From NCBI GenBank assembly GCA_017559045.1, contig JAFYTB010000193.1, forward strand, positions 1-10,695: a DNA stretch of 10,695 nt, in the 5' to 3' direction. Numbering within the stretch: the first letter of the stretch is position 1; every line of letters begins with the position of its first letter. Shown here in pieces: positions 6,040 through 10,695 of this stretch. Both the position numbers and the translations under genes were made by a program. The notes below the pieces were generated by a model. The model was not told where the DNA came from, did not search any database, and saw only the letters and a program-made list of their open reading frames with translations. Source of the DNA: Eggerthellaceae bacterium (lineage in GTDB: Bacteria; Actinomycetota; Coriobacteriia; Coriobacteriales; Eggerthellaceae).

Positions 6040-9000
6040 CTATCGATTGTCCGTGCTCGACAAGGCGAGGCGAATGCGGTTTTCCCTGTTGAGCGCCGAT
6101 GCTTCGGGGTCGTAGTCGAGCACCGTGATGGGCATGTTCGGGAAGCGGGTGCGAAGCTGATGCAAGGCGCCGCGTGATCCGACGTGGCCTTTGAGGCAAC
6201 CGAAGCTTTGCAGGTAGATGACGTGATTAACGCCAAGTGATTCAAAGCGCGTGAGCTCATCGAGGTAGCGCACGTCGTCGGTGAAAAGCGCATCGGCGTT
6301 GGGGAGGAAGACGGTGTGCCCCTGCACCTTGGCGAATTCAACGATGCGGTCGTTGGCAAAATCATCAAAGCACAAGAGGGGGCAGCCGATGATTCCGACG
6401 GTCGACCGCGTCGCGTTGTCGCTTGGGCGAATGGCGGATTCGCCTCGCTCTTGCGATGTGTTAAAGGTGCGGGGTTTATCATGACCCTGTGATGCGCCGG
6501 CGGCTTTGGTCTCATCTTGACACTGCGGTGAGCTGGGCGTGTCGGGCCAATGCTTGGTCCATTCGATATGAGGTATGCGCCCCGTCGCTCGACGGGCGAT
6601 CTCGGGAATCGCACCGACGAGGCATTTTTCGCAGACGGCTGGAAGCGTGAAGGAATTGACAGAAGGGTCTTCCTTCATAAGACGAATGACGCGACCAGCC
6701 AAAATAGAGGTAACGAAGCAGAGGTCGCCATTTGCGGAGCGGCGAGCCTCGTCGATGTCTGCCTGCTCGAGGGGTTTGGTCAGTGCATCGATGGGCGACG
6801 TGCTAACGGCGCCAAATGCATCTCGCGGAACGTCATTGCCCGAACCCTCTCCGGCGTTTTCCTCGCGAAGCGTCTCTGCGAGTGTGCGCAAACGGATGCG
6901 AATATGCGTTGTGTCGGCCATGTCGTCAATCTTGAGCGAAGTAAGCGACTTCCCGCGTTTTTCGAGAGCGTCTTGGACGAGGGGGACGCTGACGGCATCG
7001 AATCCGCAACCAAATGCGCGCAGGTTGACGAGTTCAATATCGGGATGTTGGGCGACAAAGCCTGCGATTCGCAGAAGATGCTTGGCAGGAGTCCATATAG
7101 CTTGTGGTTCAAGAGGTAAGGCGGCACCGTCGTTTGGCAACGCAGTGGGTGAGAGCACGGCAAAGCCAAGCTCGGTCAGCACGTGGTCAACGCCGTGGAG
7201 CAATGCTGGATCAATGTGATAAGGACGTCCGGCAAGTACGACGCCTCTGCGTTCAGCGCTTTCTCGTACCCAGGACAAGGCTCGTGTGTTTGCTCGTTCG
7301 ACAAGCTCAAGGAAAGCGTTTTGCGCAGCGCGCGCCTTCGCGATGGCCGAGTCGAGTTCGTCGCGTCTAATGAGGGGCGTGTCGAGTCCTTTGGCAAACG
7401 ATGCGTCGACATCTTCGGCAGACGATACGTCGGCGTTTTCGATAAGTGACGCATGGGCGTTTTCGACGAAAGACGCCGAAGCGCCTTCGAGGAATGCATT
7501 GAGGCTGCAAAGCAAGGCTTCGCGATTTTCGCGGCCCTCGTCGCCTTCGGGCACAAGCGCATCCAGTTTGACTGATGAGAATCGAGGGGAAACAAGCGCA
7601 CGTTCGCCATTGCGGATCTCAGGGACGCTGTCGGCAAGCGCGTTGGCATAACCGCGGGAAACCGGGCAGCCCATACCGCGTTCATAATGTGGAAGAAAGA
7701 TCGCGTCGGCGCCTTCGTCGAGCAGGTCATAAAGACGCGGGTGTGCGAGTTTGGCCGGCTGGCATGCGCTTTCGGAAGGAATGCTTGCGGCGCCCTTGCG
7801 CGCGGCTAGGCCTATGTGCGCACGTTGATCGTCTGGCATGAGCACGGAAAAGCCCAGCTCCGTGAAGAGCGTGTGCCAAAACGGAACTTGTCCGAAAATC
7901 GGAAGAACGTTGAGGATGCCGATGCGCAGATGCCCGCGCGGTTCGAGCGACTCGACTCGTCCGTACTGGGCCAGGACTTTTTGCTCAAGCTCGATGACGT
8001 TGGGTGGCTTTCTGGCAGTGGAGCCGTTCTTGTCGTTCCGCTCGGGTGCTTCTTCCTTGAAATAGGAAGCAGCGCGTTCGCATCGGTTGCCACTGATGAA
8101 GGTTCTGCCTGTGCCAAAGTCAACGATGGATATCGCGCAGGAGTTTCCGCAGCCAGGGCATTGAGCTGCGGTCTGCTTGGGGTTGATGGCCCGCAGCTCT
8201 TCAGTAGAGGCGATGCCGCTTCGTGTAGGGGTTTCTGCGTGCTGCGCACGCATCTGCGCAGTCAGTGCAGCGCCGATGGCGCCCATGAGATGGGCAGTGT
8301 CGGGCCTAGCAACGTTCTTTCCCGAAATCAGCTCGAAGGCGCGTAGCACGGCGTCGTTTTTGAAGGCTCCTCCCTGCACGACGATATGGTCGCCGAGAGA
8401 GTCGAGCTTGTCGGTGCCGATAATGCGGAACAAGGCGTTTCGCACAACGGAGTAGGCGAGACCAGCGGCAATGTCGCTCGTTTCGACGCCTATTTTCTGG
8501 GCGTGACGAACGCGCGAACTCATAAACACCGTGCATTTTGTTCCCAGATCGACGGGGGAGCTGGCATGGAGGGCCATTTCCGCCATTCGATAGGGCGTGG
8601 AATTGAGCGAGTAGGCGGTGCCTTCGATGAAAGATCCGCAGCCGCTCGAGCATGCTTCATTGAGAACGGCGTTTACGATGCGGCCGTCTTTGAGCCATAT
8701 CGCCTTCATATCTTGTCCGCCGATGTCGAGCAGGAAAGTGAGCGCAGGGTCGAAGGCCTTTGCGCCTCGCACGTGCGCGAGCGTTTCCACGACGCCTGAG
8801 TCAACGCCGAGGGCTGCTTTGAGCAGCTCTTCACCGTAGCCCGTAACGGTCGCATGGGCGATGTGCGCAAGCGGTTGCCTGGATACATCCTTCGGGATGG
8901 AGACGTATAGCTGAATCAGGAGATCAATGGTGGTTTGGAGAACGTCTCCCTCGTTATGGTGGTAGTCGGAGTGAACGAGGTTTCCTTCGTCGTCGATCAC

Positions 9001-10044
9001 GGCGATCTTGACGGCGGTGGAGCCTGCGTCGATTCCCAGGTATAGAGCGCCGCGCGTCTCCATGAGGCGCTTGCGTGGCATCTTTTCAGAGTTGTGACGT
9101 TGTGCGAAAGCCGCAAGGTCTGCCGCGCTCTCGAACAGAGGATCAAGACGCGGAAGATCGTTGGCCGGAGGATCGGCGGTCTCGAGAAGCAGATCAAGCT
9201 GGCTGAGCGTGATGGTGGGCGCATTCTCGGCGGCAGCCATGAGGGCGGCACCTTGCGCAGTATAGAGATGCGCATTTTCGGGCTTTATACCCGTTTTTCG
9301 CGTAAGGCCCAATGCGTTGCGGAATCGCCTAGTGAGTTCGGGGATGTGCTCGAGCGGGCCACCCAGAAAAATGACAGTTCCTTCAATTGGGCGTCCGCAG
9401 GCAAGGCCGCCGAGCGTCTGTCTGACGACAGCCTCGAGAGCACTTGCGGCAATATCAGCCTTCTTCGCGCCGGCATTCAGCAGGGGCCTGATGTCGTTTT
9501 GGGCGAACACGGCACAGCGAGACGCGATGGGATAGATGCGGTTCGAGGAAAGTGAAAGACGGCTCATCTCCGAGGACTTTACGCCGATCATGAAGGCGAT
9601 GCCGTCGATGAACCCACCCGTGCCACCAGCGCAGGTAGCGTTCATGCGCTGCTCGATTCCGCCCGTGAGATAGACGACTTTCGCGTCTTCGCCGCCTAAT
9701 TCGACGAAGGCATCGGCATTGGGGTGTAGGGATGTAACGGCGTGGGTGGTAGCGACCACTTCCTGGAAGAAAGGCATTTCGAGCGTTTCGGCGAGGCCGA
9801 TGCCTGCCGATCCGGTGATGCCAAGCGTGCCTTCCATATCGCCGAAGCGCCAGATGAGGCTATGCAGGATCTCGGCAAGACGCGTTCGGATATCCGTACG
9901 GTGGCGCACGTAGGCGTGATGAAGCAGGTTGCCGTCTTCGTCGAGAATGACAACCTTGATGGTTTTGGAGCCCGCATCTATGCCGAAACGGTATGCCATG
10001 GAATCCTCGGGTTTCGGGATCGCGTCAGATTGCTTCGCGGACAT
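6040..10044 (-). CDS. Giant tandem 2-hydroxyacyl-CoA dehydratase activase-like protein (two BcrA/BadF/HgdC ASKHA domains plus DUF2229-like and HgdB-like parts)
   Basis: 1334 residues, cytoplasmic. Domain 1 (about 17-275): phosphate motif GIDAGSKTIK 21-30, ELGGEDAK 115-122, cysteines C138 and C177. Domain 2 (about 333-600): GIDAGSTAVK 337-346, DIGGQDMK 440-447, C465 and C504. In both domains the two cysteines are 39 apart, as in HgdC, where they hold the [4Fe-4S] cluster at the dimer interface. Then come CPGCGNSC (629-636) with C655, and a DUF2229-like region with SESACQPAK 757-765, GRPYHIDP 939-946, FGCGFDAV 1011-1018 and CEKC 1138-1141. The C-terminal HgdB-like segment has GCPLLC 1220-1225 and FGCL 1281-1284. 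Such activases use ATP to drive an electron to very low potential for dehydratases or double-cubane proteins; the partner here is unknown. The start is ambiguous: ATG 10044 has a weak ribosome site, while ATG 9999 (residue 16, MAYRFGIDAG) has GAGGA. Confidence 0.87.
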   Translation of the reverse strand: MSAKQSDAIPKPEDSMAYRFGIDAGSKTIKVVILDEDGNLLHHAYVRHRTDIRTRLAEILHSLIWRFGDMEGTLGITGSAGIGLAETLEMPFFQEVVATTHAVTSLHPNADAFVELGGEDAKVVYLTGGIEQRMNATCAGGTGGFIDGIAFMIGVKSSEMSRLSLSSNRIYPIASRCAVFAQNDIRPLLNAGAKKADIAASALEAVVRQTLGGLACGRPIEGTVIFLGGPLEHIPELTRRFRNALGLTRKTGIKPENAHLYTAQGAALMAAAENAPTITLSQLDLLLETADPPANDLPRLDPLFESAADLAAFAQRHNSEKMPRKRLMETRGALYLGIDAGSTAVKIAVIDDEGNLVHSDYHHNEGDVLQTTIDLLIQLYVSIPKDVSRQPLAHIAHATVTGYGEELLKAALGVDSGVVETLAHVRGAKAFDPALTFLLDIGGQDMKAIWLKDGRIVNAVLNEACSSGCGSFIEGTAYSLNSTPYRMAEMALHASSPVDLGTKCTVFMSSRVRHAQKIGVETSDIAAGLAYSVVRNALFRIIGTDKLDSLGDHIVVQGGAFKNDAVLRAFELISGKNVARPDTAHLMGAIGAALTAQMRAQHAETPTRSGIASTEELRAINPKQTAAQCPGCGNSCAISIVDFGTGRTFISGNRCERAASYFKEEAPERNDKNGSTARKPPNVIELEQKVLAQYGRVESLEPRGHLRIGILNVLPIFGQVPFWHTLFTELGFSVLMPDDQRAHIGLAARKGAASIPSESACQPAKLAHPRLYDLLDEGADAIFLPHYERGMGCPVSRGYANALADSVPEIRNGERALVSPRFSSVKLDALVPEGDEGRENREALLCSLNAFLEGASASFVENAHASLIENADVSSAEDVDASFAKGLDTPLIRRDELDSAIAKARAAQNAFLELVERANTRALSWVRESAERRGVVLAGRPYHIDPALLHGVDHVLTELGFAVLSPTALPNDGAALPLEPQAIWTPAKHLLRIAGFVAQHPDIELVNLRAFGCGFDAVSVPLVQDALEKRGKSLTSLKIDDMADTTHIRIRLRTLAETLREENAGEGSGNDVPRDAFGAVSTSPIDALTKPLEQADIDEARRSANGDLCFVTSILAGRVIRLMKEDPSVNSFTLPAVCEKCLVGAIPEIARRATGRIPHIEWTKHWPDTPSSPQCQDETKAAGASQGHDKPRTFNTSQERGESAIRPSDNATRSTVGIIGCPLLCFDDFANDRIVEFAKVQGHTVFLPNADALFTDDVRYLDELTRFESLGVNHVIYLQSFGCLKGHVGSRGALHQLRTRFPNMPITVLDYDPEASALNRENRIRLALSSTDNR
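7375..7494 (-). repeat. 24-bp x 5 imperfect tandem repeat inside the activase gene
   Basis: Residues 851-890 form five 8-residue units: FLEGASAS, FVENAHAS, LIENADVS, SAEDVDAS, FAKGLDTP. Consensus is roughly hydrophobic-hydrophobic-E-[NG]-A-x-[AV]-S. The DNA repeats with exactly the 24-base period, for example GGCGTTTTCGA recurring at 7432-7442 and 7456-7466. The array lies in a linker between the SESACQPAK and GRPYHIDP parts of the DUF2229-like region, so it looks like an in-frame expansion of a surface loop. Confidence 0.8.
9997..10008 (-). promoter_or_regulatory. Alternative start with ribosome site for the activase gene
   Basis: On the minus strand GAGGA (10008-10004) stands four bases before ATG (9999-9997). 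This start gives a protein beginning MAYRFGIDAG, where ASKHA activases usually begin. The upstream ATG at 10044 has only a weak GAG nearby. The first 15 residues may therefore not be translated. Confidence 0.5.
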
Positions 10045-10096
10045 GGTACCAACTCAGCCGTTTATTATGGTGAACGTGTTACGAATAAACGCTCAT

Positions 10097-10123
10097 TTGG
10101 CACTCGCAAGAGGGGAGTGCTAC
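10097..10123. promoter_or_regulatory. CIRCE operator (HrcA-binding site) upstream of clpC
   Basis: TTGGCACTC (10097-10105), exactly nine bases, then GAGTGCTAC (10115-10123). The CIRCE consensus is TTAGCACTC-N9-GAGTGCTAA, so only two of the eighteen arm positions differ and the spacing is exact. HrcA is the repressor that binds CIRCE and releases it on heat or unfolded-protein stress. The element overlaps the likely clpC promoter and lies 41 bases before the clpC start. Confidence 0.85.
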
Positions 10124-10126
10124 CAT
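10097..10126 (+). promoter_or_regulatory. Probable clpC promoter overlapping CIRCE
   Basis: TTGGCA at 10097-10102 (5 of 6 to TTGACA) and TACCAT at 10121-10126 (4 of 6 to TATAAT) with an 18-base spacer. HrcA bound to CIRCE would block it directly. The 120-base gap 10045-10164 must also hold the promoter of the activase gene; a minus-strand CATAAT at 10069-10064 is a weak -10 candidate without a good -35. Confidence 0.5.
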
Positions 10127-10164
10127 GTTTCCGATACACACGAAACCTCACGAAGGAGGCTTCC

Positions 10165-10695
10165 ATGTCATTTGAGAAGTTCACCGATAAGGCCCGCAAG
10201 GTCTTGGTGCTTGCGCAGGATGAGGCGCGCGCTCTGCACCAGCCCTATGTCGGCACCGAGCATATCCTGCTTGGCCTTATCAAGGAAAACGACGGCCTCG
10301 CCGCTCAGGCGCTCGATCGCCTGAATGTCGGTTACGAGGGAGTCGTTCAGACCATCCGCCAGGTGGTCACCATCGACAACGATACTGATGTTTCCGGCCA
10401 TCTGTCCTTCACCCCGCGCGTTAAACGCGTGCTGGAGAACTCTCTGCGTGAAGCCATGCAGATGGGCCAGTCCTATATTTCCACCGAGCACCTGCTGCTT
10501 GGTATTGTGCGCGAGGGCGAGGGCACGGCTCTCGAAGTTCTGTCGCGCATGGGCGTTTCCGGCGACGACGTGCGTTCTGCCATGAACGATCTCGTTGGCC
10601 AGAGCGCGGTGTATGCAGGTCGCACGGGCTTTGATCCGAAGGGCGGTCCTTCCGACAGCATGCTGAAGGAGTTCGGCACCGACCTCACGAAGAAG
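10165..10695 (+). CDS. clpC: ClpC, AAA+ ATPase subunit of Clp protease (5' part)
   Basis: The first 177 residues are present; the frame stays open to the window end. ClpC unfolds proteins and feeds them to ClpP, as part of protein quality control. Visible is the N-terminal Clp repeat domain: repeat 1 at about 10-54 (ARKVLVLAQDEA, then YVGTEHILLGLI) and repeat 2 at about 86-131 (VKRVLENSLREA, then YISTEHLLLGIV). This domain binds adaptors and substrates. The start MSFEKFTDKARKVL is the standard ClpC start. GGAGG at 10155-10159 lies five bases before the ATG. The ATPase modules and the UVR-type middle region are beyond the window, so ClpC rather than ClpB/ClpA rests on the N-domain and its start. 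A CIRCE operator suggests HrcA control. It is divergent from the activase gene. Confidence 0.93.
   Translation, partial: MSFEKFTDKARKVLVLAQDEARALHQPYVGTEHILLGLIKENDGLAAQALDRLNVGYEGVVQTIRQVVTIDNDTDVSGHLSFTPRVKRVLENSLREAMQMGQSYISTEHLLLGIVREGEGTALEVLSRMGVSGDDVRSAMNDLVGQSAVYAGRTGFDPKGGPSDSMLKEFGTDLTKK

Noticed and set aside
7176..7730. Minus-strand open frames inside the activase gene in another frame, and several + strand frames opposite it
   Set aside because: All are Ser/Arg/Thr-rich out-of-frame translations; the 1334-codon frame has family motifs along its full length.
10079..10090. CtsR or ClgR operator before clpC
   Set aside because: No CtsR heptad direct repeat and no convincing ClgR palindrome in 10045-10164; the only strong operator-like sequence is CIRCE.

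Overview
The window looks like chromosomal DNA from a GC-rich, anaerobic Gram-positive-type bacterium, most plausibly a coriobacterium such as an Eggerthellaceae member. This is an inference from strong GGAGG-type ribosome sites, a ClpC-type chaperone with a CIRCE operator, molybdenum uptake genes and a very large anaerobe-type 2-hydroxyacyl-CoA dehydratase activase protein. No rRNA, tRNA, CRISPR array, insertion sequence or phage gene was seen.

Region 1 (1-2979, + strand) is a molybdenum operon: the 3' end of modA (substrate-binding protein), modB (permease), modC (ATPase), and a MogA/MoaB-type molybdopterin adenylyltransferase with a striking histidine-rich leader. A 12-bp perfect hairpin lies between modA and modB. 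A bidirectional terminator (2949-2979) closes the operon and also serves the convergent uraA. Together these genes bring in molybdate and help build molybdenum cofactor.

Region 2 (2995-5299) is a uracil salvage pair transcribed divergently: uraA (- strand, TTG start) and upp (+ strand). A palindromic ATTATAAT lies between them and could be a shared -10 element. The upp reading frame is intact except for one in-frame TGA at codon 60, so it is a pseudogene, a sequencing error or a readthrough case. Two terminators follow.

Region 3 (5482-10044, - strand) is a two-gene unit. The first gene is a 1334-residue protein with two complete ASKHA activase domains, each with the 39-residue cysteine spacing of the HgdC iron-sulfur site, followed by DUF2229-like and HgdB-like segments. 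The second is a GNAT acetyltransferase starting 9 bases after the first gene's stop. A 24-bp x 5 in-frame tandem repeat sits in a linker of the large protein. No dehydratase partner gene is visible.

Region 4 (10045-10695) holds a divergent intergenic region with a near-consensus CIRCE operator overlapping a plausible promoter, and then the 5' end of clpC.

The features most worth following up are the tandem activase with its repeat, the interrupted upp, the CIRCE site at clpC and the His-rich MogA.
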